Below are positions 43,656 through 53,169 of a stretch of DNA of 64,000 bases, one piece after another (positions within the stretch are counted from its first letter, which is position 1; each line of letters opens with the position of its first letter). The stretch covers positions 62,001 to 126,000 of the forward strand of contig NZ_CANLZW010000010.1 in assembly GCF_947495625.1 (NCBI RefSeq). The letters are read 5' to 3'. The translations under genes and the position numbers were made by a program. The DNA is from an uncultured Cocleimonas sp. (GTDB lineage: Bacteria > Pseudomonadota > Gammaproteobacteria > Thiotrichales > Thiotrichaceae). The notes under the pieces were generated by a model, which saw nothing but the letters and a program-made list of their open reading frames with translations, had not been told where the DNA came from and made no database searches.

Positions 43656-45937
43656 TGGCACAACCTCAGAAAAACAAGTCGAACAACAAGCCCGCTAAGA
43701 AAACTAGCGCTAGGCAAAACAGCGCAAGTAAAAAAACCGAGGATAAGACTTTTACTCAAGATTTCGCAAAAATACAGCAAGGCAAGCATCATGACCCATT
43801 TGCTATATTAGGTATTCACACGTCAGCTAATGCGAAAAAAGAAAAAATAGTCCGTAGCTTCTTGCCTCAGGCAGAAGTGGCTGAACTGAAAGGCGTGGGA
43901 GAGATGACTCGTATCCCGGATAGCGACATATTTGAATATAAGCTATCTGCGAAACAAGCTAAATCACTCGATGAGCATTACACACTCAAATGGCAACAGA
44001 AAGGTAGTGAAGACTGGCACGAATCAATATCGTCCTATAGTTTTCAACCGCAAATAGGGGAGATGGATATCTACCTTTTTGCTGAAGGAAAACATCATCA
44101 TGCCTATCAGTTTTTGGGTGCTCATATCCAGACTATAGATGGCGTTACAGGGTGTCAATTCGCCTTGTGGTGTCCTAATGTTAAAAGGATTAGCATTGTT
44201 GGTGACTTCAATGGCTGGGATGGTCGCAGACACCCGATGCGCAGTAGAGGTTCCTCAGGGCTTTGGGAATTATTTATCCCAGGCTTAGTCGCCAATGATG
44301 TGTATAAATATGAGCTCTGTACTCAACATGATGAGATTTTAAAGAAAACAGATCCTTACGCACAGTCTATGGCATTACGTCCTGATACCACCTCTCATAT
44401 ATCGTCGGCAGAAAAATTTGACTGGGAAGATCAGGCCTGGCTAGAACATCGCAATAATTTCGATTGGCAGCACAAACCGATCAGTATTTATGAATTACAT
44501 GCTGGTTCGTGGCGTCGCGATGATGACGGTAATTTTCTGAACTGGCGAGAAATAGCCAAACAACTGATTCCTTACATTAAGGAATTGGCATACACGCACA
44601 TCGAGCTACTCCCCATTGCAGAACATCCTTTAGATCAATCCTGGGGATATCAGGTAACTGGCTTCTTTGCGCCTACTGCGCGTTTTGGGACGCCTGAAGA
44701 TTTTCGATATTTCATCAATGAATGCCATAAAGCTAACATAGGTGTGATTCTGGATTGGGTGCCCGCTCATTTCCCCAAAGATGCTTTTGCATTAGCAAAA
44801 TTTAATGGCGATGCGCTCTACGAACATGCAGACCCTAGAAAGGGCGAGCATCAGGATTGGGGAACACTCATCTTCAATTACGGGCGTAATGAAGTACGAA
44901 ACTTTTTAATTACCAATGCGGTGTACTGGATTGAAGAATTCCATTTAGATGGACTGCGTGTCGATGCAGTTGCTTCGATGCTATATCTGGATTATTCACG
45001 AGAAGCTGGCGAGTGGTTACCGAATGAGTTTGGCGGCAGAGAAAATCTGGAAGCGATCGATTTTCTCAAGCAGATGAATACCACGGTCCATGGATTGCAT
45101 CCCGGGGTGCTTACCATGGCAGAGGAATCAACGGCATGGCCAATGGTTTCTCGACCTGTAGAACTGGGTGGCTTAGGTTTTTCGATTAAATGGAATATGG
45201 GCTGGATGAATGACAATCTCAGCTATATGGAAACTGATCCAGTACATCGTAAATACCATCATAATCAACTGACTTTCAGTCAAATCTATAGCTATTCGGA
45301 AAACTTTATTTTGCCGTTATCGCATGATGAAGTGGTACATGGCAAGCGGAGTCTGGTGAGTAAGATGCCGGGTGATGATTGGCAAAAGATGGCGAATTTA
45401 CGTTTACTCTATGCGTGGCAATACATTCATCCGGGCAAAAAATTATTATTCATGGGTGGTGAATTTGCACAATGGATCGAATGGAATGATGATGCTGAAC
45501 TCGACTGGGCATTAACTTCAGTAGAGCAACATCATGGTGTTAGTCAGTTAATTACAGACCTGAATAACTTGTACCAGAATGAAACAGCATTGCATTACTT
45601 TGATTTTTCACACGATGGGTTTGAGTGGATAGATTGTAACGATTCAGATCAGTCGGCTTTAAGCCTGATGCGTAAATCAAAAGATCCGAAGGATACAATT
45701 ATCTGCTTATTAAATTTCACCCCGGTTCCACGAACGCACTATCGAATTGGTGTACCGGAAGCTGATACTTATCATGAATTATTAAATACCGATTCGTCCT
45801 ATTACGCAGGTTCAAATTGTGGAAACCATAATCCGATTTCAGTTGAATCCGTTCCATGGACAGGGTTTAGACAATCGATTAGTGTGACATTGCCACCATT
45901 GAGTGCTGTGTTTCTTAAAGGAGAATTCTCCGATTAG
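43655..45937 (+). CDS. glgB: 1,4-alpha-glucan branching enzyme
   Basis: A 760-residue GH13 enzyme introducing alpha-1,6 branches into glycogen. A Lys/Ser/Asn-rich tail of about 30 residues precedes two CBM48-type N-terminal domains (the second near FALWCPNVKRISIVGDFNGWDG). The catalytic barrel follows, with the nucleophile in DGLRVDAVASMLYLDY, the acid in LTMAEESTAWP and LPLSHDEVVHGK. The length with two N-terminal modules fits the long GlgB type. Translation is coupled to malQ. Confidence 0.97.
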   Translation: MAQPQKNKSNNKPAKKTSARQNSASKKTEDKTFTQDFAKIQQGKHHDPFAILGIHTSANAKKEKIVRSFLPQAEVAELKGVGEMTRIPDSDIFEYKLSAKQAKSLDEHYTLKWQQKGSEDWHESISSYSFQPQIGEMDIYLFAEGKHHHAYQFLGAHIQTIDGVTGCQFALWCPNVKRISIVGDFNGWDGRRHPMRSRGSSGLWELFIPGLVANDVYKYELCTQHDEILKKTDPYAQSMALRPDTTSHISSAEKFDWEDQAWLEHRNNFDWQHKPISIYELHAGSWRRDDDGNFLNWREIAKQLIPYIKELAYTHIELLPIAEHPLDQSWGYQVTGFFAPTARFGTPEDFRYFINECHKANIGVILDWVPAHFPKDAFALAKFNGDALYEHADPRKGEHQDWGTLIFNYGRNEVRNFLITNAVYWIEEFHLDGLRVDAVASMLYLDYSREAGEWLPNEFGGRENLEAIDFLKQMNTTVHGLHPGVLTMAEESTAWPMVSRPVELGGLGFSIKWNMGWMNDNLSYMETDPVHRKYHHNQLTFSQIYSYSENFILPLSHDEVVHGKRSLVSKMPGDDWQKMANLRLLYAWQYIHPGKKLLFMGGEFAQWIEWNDDAELDWALTSVEQHHGVSQLITDLNNLYQNETALHYFDFSHDGFEWIDCNDSDQSALSLMRKSKDPKDTIICLLNFTPVPRTHYRIGVPEADTYHELLNTDSSYYAGSNCGNHNPISVESVPWTGFRQSISVTLPPLSAVFLKGEFSD

Positions 45938-45944
45938 GAAGGAT

Positions 45945-45981
45945 CAACTATCACTAGCAATTATTAGCTAATGATAGGTTG
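45945..45981 (+). terminator. Hairpin after glgB
   Basis: CAACTATCACTAGC pairs imperfectly with GCTAATGATAGGTTG. No T-run follows, so it may be a 3' end structure rather than a classical terminator. Confidence 0.4.
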
Positions 45982-45982
45982 C

Positions 45983-45998
45983 TGGCATAATAATTGCA
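45983..45998 (+). promoter_or_regulatory. Possible sigma-54 promoter before glgA
   Basis: TGGCATAATAATTGCA fits TGGCA-N6-TTGCW. It lies about 280 bases before the glgA start, further away than usual, so it is less certain than the glgC copy. Confidence 0.4.
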
Positions 45999-46144
45999 TA
46001 AATTAATCGTATAGATATTCTCAATTATTAGGTGTTACGTAATACAGATTAGTAAATAGGTCTTAGTTGAATATAGCTGTAATACATTAGTAAAAAAGCA
46101 GTAACAGCTAACTATCCACAGGGTAAGTTTTTCATTATTTAATG

Positions 46145-46175
46145 AAAAAAAACTGCCTTAAAGTAGGGGGGTGAC
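46145..46175 (+). repeat. GTAGGGGGGTG element
   Basis: A-run, ACTGCC, then TTAAAGTAGGGGGGTGAC, in the 342-base gap between glgB and glgA. Apart from the hairpin and promoter-like site, nothing else was seen in this gap. Confidence 0.92.
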
Positions 46176-46279
46176 TTTCTATAATATATTTACGGATGGT
46201 ATGGATGGTTAATACAGCTTCAGATTAAATGCTACGTAAAGAATATTAAAGAAGAGAAAAAGTTAATGGATATTTTAAA

Positions 46280-47776
46280 ATGAAGGTTTTATTTGCTACC
46301 AGCGAAGTTTGGCCTTTATTAAAAACCGGTGGATTAGGCGATGTCTCATACTCCCTACCACATGCACTTACAGAAAAGAATATTGATGTACGACTGGTCC
46401 TGCCTGCGTATCGTGACGTATTACATGAGTTAGATTCATTCAAAACCATAGGTTGGTTACAGCTGAATTTAGCCGGTGTTACCAGAGATGTTCGGATATT
46501 AGAAGCAACACACGAACAGTTTGAAATGCCGATCTGGCTGGTGGATTATCAACAATTATTTGACCGCGAAGGGAATCCATACACCCATGCTAATGGTCAT
46601 GACTGGCCCGATAATGCGGAACGCTTCGCTCTATTTTCTATGGCAGTAGCCGCTTTAAGTCTGGATAAATTGAATATCGGATGGAAAGCCGATGTCGTGC
46701 ATTGCAACGATTGGCAAACCGGATTAGTGGCTGCATTTCTAGATCATGAGCCAGAACGTCCGCGGCGAATATTCACTATACACAACCTGGCTTATAGCGG
46801 GAGCTTCTCCAAAGAAGAATTTAACCGTCTTAAATTACCCAGTGCCTGGTGGTCGATGGAGGGTGTCGAGTTTTACGGTAATTTATCCATGCTTAAAGCC
46901 GGCATTGTATATTCTGATGCAGTTACAACCGTTAGCCCAACCTACGCAAAAGAAATCTGTACCGCTGAATTTGGCTACGGACTTGAAGGAGTACTTTCAT
47001 CGAGAAGTTATAAATTATCTGGAATACTCAATGGCATTGATACCAAAGTATGGAATCCAGCTACAGATAGCCTGATACCTTTTAACTTTACCGCGCAACG
47101 TCGCAATCCCGGCAAGCAAAAAAACAAAAAGGCTTTGTTAGAGTCTTATGGCATAACGGCCGATAAGGATAAATTAGAAGCGCCATTGTTAGGTCTGGTT
47201 GGTCGACTGGTTGAGCAAAAAGGCATTGATATGGTTCTTGAAGCCATACCCAGAATACTTGCAGAGACCAACGCTAATATAGTCATCATTGGCACCGGTC
47301 ACGCTTATATTGAAGCTCAACTCAATCAACTAAATCAAAAGTATCCGGAACGTGTCTTAGTTTTTATCGGCTATGACGAAGAAAAAGCGCATCTATTAGA
47401 AGCAGGCAGCGATATCTTCTTAATGCCTTCCCGATTTGAGCCTTGCGGGCTTAATCAGATGTACAGTCTTAGTTACGGTACATTACCTATTGTAAATCGT
47501 ACTGGTGGGCTTGCGGATACAGTTATTGATATAGGTGAAACGGTAGCTGAATCAGCTGATTTTGCAGCTGCAAAAGACTCAGAAGAGCAGGCTCCCAAAC
47601 CTAATGGATTTGTTTTAGATAAAGCAAATACAGAAGAATTAATTAAGACTATAATGCGCGCGCTTTCAACTTTTGAAAACAAGAAAAGCTGGCAGAAACT
47701 CCAACGTAATGCGATGACGCAGGACTTTAGTTGGGAAAAAAGTGCAGGTGCGTATATAGAAATTTATAACGGCTAG
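46280..47776 (+). CDS. glgA: Glycogen synthase
   Basis: A 498-residue GT5 glycosyltransferase that extends glycogen from ADP-glucose. The N-terminal KVLFATSEVWPLLKTGGLGDVSYSLP contains the KXGGLGDV motif. The C-terminal nucleotide site shows GLVGRLVEQKGIDM, PSRFEPCGLNQMYSLSYGTLPIV and TGGLADTV. The length is normal. It is separated from glgB by a 342-base gap carrying a possible promoter and a copy of the dispersed element. The glgP gene follows after 93 bases. Confidence 0.97.
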   Translation: MKVLFATSEVWPLLKTGGLGDVSYSLPHALTEKNIDVRLVLPAYRDVLHELDSFKTIGWLQLNLAGVTRDVRILEATHEQFEMPIWLVDYQQLFDREGNPYTHANGHDWPDNAERFALFSMAVAALSLDKLNIGWKADVVHCNDWQTGLVAAFLDHEPERPRRIFTIHNLAYSGSFSKEEFNRLKLPSAWWSMEGVEFYGNLSMLKAGIVYSDAVTTVSPTYAKEICTAEFGYGLEGVLSSRSYKLSGILNGIDTKVWNPATDSLIPFNFTAQRRNPGKQKNKKALLESYGITADKDKLEAPLLGLVGRLVEQKGIDMVLEAIPRILAETNANIVIIGTGHAYIEAQLNQLNQKYPERVLVFIGYDEEKAHLLEAGSDIFLMPSRFEPCGLNQMYSLSYGTLPIVNRTGGLADTVIDIGETVAESADFAAAKDSEEQAPKPNGFVLDKANTEELIKTIMRALSTFENKKSWQKLQRNAMTQDFSWEKSAGAYIEIYNG

Positions 47777-47869
47777 ATGACTAGACCTTAGTAACAATTA
47801 GATAACACACTAGAAATTACAAGTGACAATTCAAGTAAGAATTCTTATGAGAATTCAAGAGAGTAAAAA

Positions 47870-50359
47870 ATGATCAAGAAAGCCCCATTGGAAACCTGTC
47901 TTCCTAATAAAATTAAAACCTTACCCAATAGTTCTAAAGCCATAGGTAAAAGTTTTGAAAAATACCTAACCTACCATCTTGGTCGTACTCAAGGTTGCCA
48001 TTCTTTTTATTTTTATGAAGCCTTGTCGTTTACCTTACGCGACCGGGTTGTTGCCAACTGGTGTAAAACCTGGGAAGCCTATCGTCAGCCAGATGTGCGA
48101 CGGGCTTACTATCTTTCATTAGAGTTTCTCATGGGCAGAGCCTTAGGCAATCACTTGCTTAATCTGGATGTCACCGATAATACGAAAGAAGCAATGGAAA
48201 GTTACTGTTTGCAACTAGAAGATATTGAATCACTAGAACCTGATGCGGGTCTCGGTAATGGTGGCTTAGGTCGTTTGGCTGCATGCTTTATGGACAGTTG
48301 TGCGACCTTACAATTACCCGTTCTGGGTTACGGTATTCGCTATGAATATGGCATGTTCAAACAAGCCATTGTTGATGGTCGACAGGAAGAAAGGCCAGAT
48401 CATTGGCTGAGAGATGGCAACCCGTGGGAGTTAGAACGCCCCGAATATACTCAAACCATAAAATTTGGCGGTCACACAGAATATTATCACGACGAACATA
48501 ATGAACTGCATGCGCGTTGGGTTGAGACTAATGATGTCTTGGCGATTCCTTTTGATGTGCCCATTTCAGGTTATAAAAATAAAACGGTTAATACGCTTCG
48601 ATTATGGAAATCTTCTGCGACCGATGAATTTGATCTTGAGGAATTCAATGCAGGTGGTTATACAGAAGCGGTTGCTGCAAAAAATAATGCTGAAAACATT
48701 ACCATGGTTTTATACCCAAATGATTCCAGTGAAAACGGTAAAGAACTGCGTTTAAAACAACAATATTTTCTCGCGTCAGCCAGCTTACAAGATGTATTTC
48801 GACAGTGGGAAACAGATCAGGGCAATACCTTTGAGAAGTTTATCGATCTAAATGTGTTCCAGATGAATGATACCCATCCAACCATTTCTGTGGCAGAAAT
48901 GATGCGGATACTGATGGATAAGAAGTGTTTAAACTGGGACGATGCCTGGAAAATCACCAGCAAAACCATGGCGTATACCAATCATACCTTATTGCCTGAA
49001 GCGCTTGAAAAATGGCCTGTTCACCTATTCGAAAGTTTATTGCCACGATTATTAGAAATTATTTACGAAATTAATGCTCGATTCATGCGTCTGGTACAGC
49101 AAAAATGGCCGGGTGATATTGAACGTCATGCCAGAATGTCAATTATAGAAGAAGGTCCATACAAACAGGTTCGGATGGCTAATCTTGCTATTGTTGGGAG
49201 CTTTTCTGTCAATGGCGTGGCAGCTTTGCATTCGCAATTATTGTGTGAGGGTTTGTTTCATGATTTTTATGAATTATGGCCAGAAAAATTCACCAATAAA
49301 ACTAATGGTGTAACACCTAGACGCTGGATAGCCCATGCAAACCCGGATATGACCGATTTGATTTCTGGTTATATCGGTGAAGATTGGATCTCAGATCTAT
49401 CTCATATCAGTAAAATCAAAAAGCTGTCAGCAGCCAAACAGAAAACATTCGCAAAGTCATTTAAAGACGTAAAGCAAACCAATAAACAGCGTCTGGCGGA
49501 TTTGGTTGAACAACTTTGCGGGGTAAAATTCAATACTGATTCACTGTTTGATATTCAAGTTAAGCGAATTCATGAGTACAAACGCCAGTTATTGAATTTA
49601 CTGCACGTGATCCATCTATATATTCAAATCAAGCAAGGCAATACCGATAACTGGGCCAATCGCTGTGTGTTGATAGGCGGTAAAGCCGCGCCTGGCTATG
49701 TGTTAGCCAAGAGCATTATCAAACTCACCAATAATATTGCAGAAGTGATTAATTCTGATCCTGATGTGGGTGATAAGCTAAAGCTGGTGTTCTTCCCTAA
49801 TTATGGTGTAAGTGCAATGGAAGTGATTGCTCCGGCTGCTGATTTATCTGAGCAGGTTTCCACTGCGGGTAAAGAAGCGTCTGGCACGGGTAATATGAAA
49901 TTCATGATGAATGGTGCTTTGACTATCGGCACTTATGATGGCGCGAATATCGAAATTTTAGAAGAAGTGGGAGAAGAGAACTTTTTCTTGTTCGGTCTAA
50001 AAGCAAACGAAGTACAAAATTTACAAGGTCATTATGATCCAATGAGCTATATCAATCAGAATCAGGATCTAAAAGCTGTGATGGAGCTACTTCAATCCGG
50101 ACACTTCAATGCGAATGAACCGGGTATCTTCGATGGAATTATTCAGAGCTTGTATAATAGTAACGATCCATGGGTAACATTTGCTGATTTTGGAAGTTAT
50201 GTTGAAGCACAAAAAGCGGTTGCAGAAACGTGGCAGGATCAGGAAAAATGGGTTCGAATGAGTATCATGAATACCGCCTCAAGCGGGTTCTTTTCAACGG
50301 ATAGAACCATGCAGGATTACAATAGAGATATCTGGAAATTAGAATCGCACAAAATTTAG
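47870..50359 (+). CDS. glgP: Glycogen/maltodextrin phosphorylase
   Basis: An 829-residue GT35 enzyme that releases glucose-1-phosphate from glycogen. GLGNGGLGRLAACFMDS and HPTISVAEMMRILMD lie in the N-terminal half. The PLP site is the conserved KEASGTGNMKFMMNGALTIG, where the lysine of GNMKF holds the cofactor. IQVKRIHEYKRQLLN is another family signature. It completes a synthesis-and-breakdown set with glgC, glgB and glgA. A clear terminator-type hairpin follows. Confidence 0.97.
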   Translation: MIKKAPLETCLPNKIKTLPNSSKAIGKSFEKYLTYHLGRTQGCHSFYFYEALSFTLRDRVVANWCKTWEAYRQPDVRRAYYLSLEFLMGRALGNHLLNLDVTDNTKEAMESYCLQLEDIESLEPDAGLGNGGLGRLAACFMDSCATLQLPVLGYGIRYEYGMFKQAIVDGRQEERPDHWLRDGNPWELERPEYTQTIKFGGHTEYYHDEHNELHARWVETNDVLAIPFDVPISGYKNKTVNTLRLWKSSATDEFDLEEFNAGGYTEAVAAKNNAENITMVLYPNDSSENGKELRLKQQYFLASASLQDVFRQWETDQGNTFEKFIDLNVFQMNDTHPTISVAEMMRILMDKKCLNWDDAWKITSKTMAYTNHTLLPEALEKWPVHLFESLLPRLLEIIYEINARFMRLVQQKWPGDIERHARMSIIEEGPYKQVRMANLAIVGSFSVNGVAALHSQLLCEGLFHDFYELWPEKFTNKTNGVTPRRWIAHANPDMTDLISGYIGEDWISDLSHISKIKKLSAAKQKTFAKSFKDVKQTNKQRLADLVEQLCGVKFNTDSLFDIQVKRIHEYKRQLLNLLHVIHLYIQIKQGNTDNWANRCVLIGGKAAPGYVLAKSIIKLTNNIAEVINSDPDVGDKLKLVFFPNYGVSAMEVIAPAADLSEQVSTAGKEASGTGNMKFMMNGALTIGTYDGANIEILEEVGEENFFLFGLKANEVQNLQGHYDPMSYINQNQDLKAVMELLQSGHFNANEPGIFDGIIQSLYNSNDPWVTFADFGSYVEAQKAVAETWQDQEKWVRMSIMNTASSGFFSTDRTMQDYNRDIWKLESHKI

Positions 50360-50378
50360 GTGCTTATTCTGTATTCAA

Positions 50379-50418
50379 TCTAGAAACTGTTGTTATACGG
50401 GCAGTTTCTAGTTTTTAT
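50379..50418 (+). terminator. Rho-independent terminator
   Basis: CTAGAAACTG and CAGTTTCTAG are perfect arms around a 12-base loop, followed by a T-run. It follows glgP. Confidence 0.85.
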
Positions 50419-50451
50419 TATTTTTTAGTATTAATTTAAATGGAGTTAAAT

Positions 50452-50763
50452 GTGAGTATCAAAAAACAATATCTGAAATCACGCCCAGTGTGTAAAGTGA
50501 CTTTTCGTGTTGAAAAAGATGCAGCTAAATCAGCTGACAAGATTTATCTTGTTGGCGATTTCAACCAATGGGACGATAAAGCCACCCCAATGAAACGCCT
50601 GAAAAGTGGCGATTTCACACAAACCGTAGAGCTTGAAACAGAACAAACCGAATACCAGTTTCGTTATTTAAACGATCAGGGCGTTTGGGAAAATGATTGG
50701 GAAGCCGATAAATATATTCCTAATGGCATCGATGGTGAAAACTCAGTGGTACAGCTTGCGTAA
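50452..50763 (+). CDS. Small CBM48 / isoamylase early-set domain protein
   Basis: A stand-alone carbohydrate-binding-module-48-like domain of about 103 residues. VYLVGDFNQWD-type residues appear as IYLVGDFNQWDDKATPMKRL, with YQFRYLNDQGVWENDWEAD completing the fold. I favour GTG at 50452, since GGAG lies six bases upstream. An ATG at 50440 would overlap that site. With no catalytic domain it may bind glycogen or a glg enzyme as an accessory factor. Its place just after glgP supports this but is inference. Confidence 0.82.
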   Translation: MSIKKQYLKSRPVCKVTFRVEKDAAKSADKIYLVGDFNQWDDKATPMKRLKSGDFTQTVELETEQTEYQFRYLNDQGVWENDWEADKYIPNGIDGENSVVQLA

Positions 50764-50851
50764 CTGATTAATTATTTAGTGCAAGATACCAAATGAAGTT
50801 TGCAGGATTTAGCTGGGAGGTAAAAATTATCTCCAAGCTAAATCAGGATAC

Positions 50852-50880
50852 AAAAAACCTGCTTAAAGTAGGGGGGTGTG
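50852..50880 (+). repeat. GTAGGGGGGTG element
   Basis: A6, CCTGC, then TTAAAGTAGGGGGGTGTG. It lies between the CBM48 gene and glk, close in sequence to the copy at 51954-51980 on the other side of glk. Confidence 0.9.
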
Positions 50881-50923
50881 AATTTATGTTAGTTGTTTCT
50901 AATAGCGCTAGGGACCTTGAATC

Positions 50924-51898
50924 ATGAATTCAAAAATAAAGCCTAAATCATCTACTAACAAAAGAGTCATTGCCGATATTGGCGGCACCAATGCACGTTT
51001 CGCTTTACTAAACAGTAGTAGGTTTATCCAGAATGAAAAGGTGTTGCCGGTCGATAATTATCCCGACTTTGCATCAGCCTATAAGCATTATTTAGAACTG
51101 GTTAACAATCCCAAAGTCACTGAAGCAGCCATCGCAATTGCGAATCCTATAGATGGTGATCGTATCAAAATGACGAATCACGACTGGGATTTCTCGATTG
51201 AAGAGACGCGTAAAATATTATCTCTGGATTCCTTAATATTTAAGAATGATTTTGAAGCGCTGGCTTTGTCTATTCCACATTTAGATCGAGAGGAATGTCA
51301 TCAAATAGGCAGTGGCAAAATCAAAGAAAATGCAACTATTGGCATTCTAGGTCCCGGAACCGGCTTGGGAGTTGCTGGGCTCGTTTTTACAGGTCAAAAA
51401 TGGATAGCCCTTCCAGGAGAAGGTGGACATGTTAGCCTGAGCCCTACAAGCAAACGAGAATGTCAGATACTTGAAACTTGCTGGAAGGAATTTCAACACG
51501 TCTCAGCAGAACGTCTGATTTCTGGTAGCGGATTACAACGGCTCTATGGTGTAATCTGTGAACTTGATCAAGTAGATGCAAAGATTGATTTAAAACCACG
51601 AGATATCTCTCAGCATGCAATCAATCAAACCGACAAACAGTGTTCTGAAGCTCTAGCAGTGTTCTGCGCTTTACTAGGCGTTGTGGCAGGAAACATAGCT
51701 TTGACTTTAGGTGCCAAAGGTGGAATCTATATCGGTGGAGGGATTATTCCAAAACTAGAAAGTTACTTTGAAAATTCATCATTTAGAGAACGTTTTGAGT
51801 CCAAAGGACGTTTTAAAGATTACCTAAAAGATATTCCCGTTTTTGTTATTAAATCTGAACATCCTGCCTTGGTGGGAATCAGTCAGGCTTTTGATTGA
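50924..51898 (+). CDS. glk: Glucokinase
   Basis: A 324-residue ROK-unrelated bacterial glucokinase (Glk family) that phosphorylates glucose with ATP. The first phosphate loop is VIADIGGTNARFALL. GILGPGTGLGVAGLVF and ALPGEGGHVSLSP are the sugar- and ATP-binding blocks, with GGIYIGGGIIPKLESYF near the end. It recycles glucose freed during glycogen breakdown. It is flanked on both sides by near-identical copies of the dispersed element. Confidence 0.95.
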   Translation: MNSKIKPKSSTNKRVIADIGGTNARFALLNSSRFIQNEKVLPVDNYPDFASAYKHYLELVNNPKVTEAAIAIANPIDGDRIKMTNHDWDFSIEETRKILSLDSLIFKNDFEALALSIPHLDREECHQIGSGKIKENATIGILGPGTGLGVAGLVFTGQKWIALPGEGGHVSLSPTSKRECQILETCWKEFQHVSAERLISGSGLQRLYGVICELDQVDAKIDLKPRDISQHAINQTDKQCSEALAVFCALLGVVAGNIALTLGAKGGIYIGGGIIPKLESYFENSSFRERFESKGRFKDYLKDIPVFVIKSEHPALVGISQAFD

Positions 51899-51953
51899 AA
51901 CCCTGATTTGATTGAAACCTAAATGTAAAAGCTTAACAGTTTAGATTAGTAAT

Positions 51954-51980
51954 AAAACCTGCTTAAAGTAGGGGGGTGTC
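51954..51980 (+). repeat. GTAGGGGGGTG element
   Basis: AAAACCTGC then TTAAAGTAGGGGGGTGTC, between the convergent glk and membrane-protein genes. With the copy at 50852 it shares the CCTGCTTAAAG variant. Confidence 0.9.
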
Positions 51981-52036
51981 ATTCTTGATTTATTCTCTAT
52001 CGCTTTTTATTTCTATTCTTTTTCTATTATCTGTCT

Positions 52037-52546
52037 TTATTTCAATGAAGCTCTAGATCTTCGTAAATTCAGTAACAGCGCCACCACGATTAAAATTGCC
52101 GGTAGAATAAATACCGTCATTGTATCGCCCAACTCAATTTGTTTTGCATTGGCTGCTAGCTCAGCTGGCATATTGGCAAAACTCTTTTCGATCGCATTTT
52201 GCTTATACATAAATTTTGCCCAGGCTAAGGCTATGACAATCAATCCGAAAATATTGAACAGCTTACGACCAATATCTAATTTTTTGATCAGTTTGATGCC
52301 AATATAGAGCGCTCCTAATGCAGTCAGTAGGGAAGTGATCGATAGCGCAATCGTGTATTTATCTTTCGATGAAAGAGGGCCAGAATCTCCTGACGCTGCT
52401 TGTAAAACCACAATGGTTATTAGGCTGAACACTGTGGCAACAAGAAAGAACACGCCAACGAATGCAATCAGAAATCCGAGCGTTCTAGGAATTTCGCTAC
52501 TCTTGATCAAGCCTTTTTTTGTTTCTAAATCGTTGTTGCTAGTCAT
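52037..52546 (-). CDS. Hypothetical membrane protein
   Basis: A 169-residue protein with four predicted transmembrane helices: FLIAFVGVFFLVATVFSLIT, IALSITSLLTALGALYIGI, LFNIFGLIVIALAWAKFMY and VFILPAILIVVALLLNL. A hydrophilic N-terminus of about 20 residues precedes them. A short Ala/Glu-containing loop lies between helices 3 and 4, and an Arg-rich end suggests a cytoplasmic C-terminus. I recognise no family. It stands alone, convergent with glk. Confidence 0.65.
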   Translation of the reverse strand: MTSNNDLETKKGLIKSSEIPRTLGFLIAFVGVFFLVATVFSLITIVVLQAASGDSGPLSSKDKYTIALSITSLLTALGALYIGIKLIKKLDIGRKLFNIFGLIVIALAWAKFMYKQNAIEKSFANMPAELAANAKQIELGDTMTVFILPAILIVVALLLNLRRSRASLK

Positions 52547-52755
52547 TCTTTATCTTTTTCATGTTAATTTGGTCGGTACATCATACGACAGATAATGACT
52601 TCAAGATAATTTCATTATTAATCAATGTTGCTTCTTAAATTGAACAATATTTTTTGTTATTTTTCCTCAATAAATAGTGCAACAATTAATTTATCTCGAG
52701 GTTCTAGGAACTTGAGATTTTTAAGCTGTTAATTATTATTTTGGAGAATTGATAA

Positions 52756-52989
52756 ATGGCTAAGAATCAGAAGCACGATTACGAAGATGATTTTGACGAC
52801 TTTGATGATGACTTTGCAGAATCATCAGATGAAGGATATGAACTAGATTTCAATGAGAATACATCTTCTAGAAAACAACATCGTGCAAAACCCAAGAGAA
52901 GCGCTCGTCATCGTATCGAAGATTATTTCGAAAGAAAAGCGATGAAAGATACTGACTGGAATTGGGATTTTGATTACGACTATGATTAG
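52756..52989 (+). CDS. Small acidic/basic protein, PA3496-like
   Basis: A 77-residue protein with a highly acidic first half (DDFDDFDDDFAE), a basic middle (KPKRSARHRIEDYFERKAMK) and an acidic aromatic tail (WNWDFDYDYD). The RHRIEDYFERK core resembles the PA3496 family of putative envelope-integrity proteins, whose role is poorly known. GGAG lies upstream of the ATG at normal spacing. It is a single gene followed by a hairpin. The family link is tentative. Confidence 0.6.
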   Translation: MAKNQKHDYEDDFDDFDDDFAESSDEGYELDFNENTSSRKQHRAKPKRSARHRIEDYFERKAMKDTDWNWDFDYDYD

Positions 52990-53045
52990 TCGTTAGTTTA
53001 AGATTTAAACTAAAAGTCACCGAATTACCCTTCAGGGTATCCCCC

Positions 53046-53090
53046 CGGCACCTGATTAAGAAACATCGTTTTTTTAAGCAGGTGCTTTCC
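53046..53090 (+). terminator. Terminator-like hairpin
   Basis: GGCACCTGATTAA pairs with TTAAGCAGGTGC with one mismatch. It follows the PA3496-like gene. The loop contains a T7 run. Confidence 0.55.
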
Positions 53091-53169
53091 TATATGTAAA
53101 ATTTCAATATGAATGGTTGGATAAACAATTAGCGCTGTTATTCAGGGCTATATCCAATCAAACGGTTTT

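Noticed and set aside
53036-53060. CCCCCCGGCACCTG near a hairpin
   Set aside because: The C-run recalls the element, but the GTAG part is missing. It is better explained as part of a terminator region.
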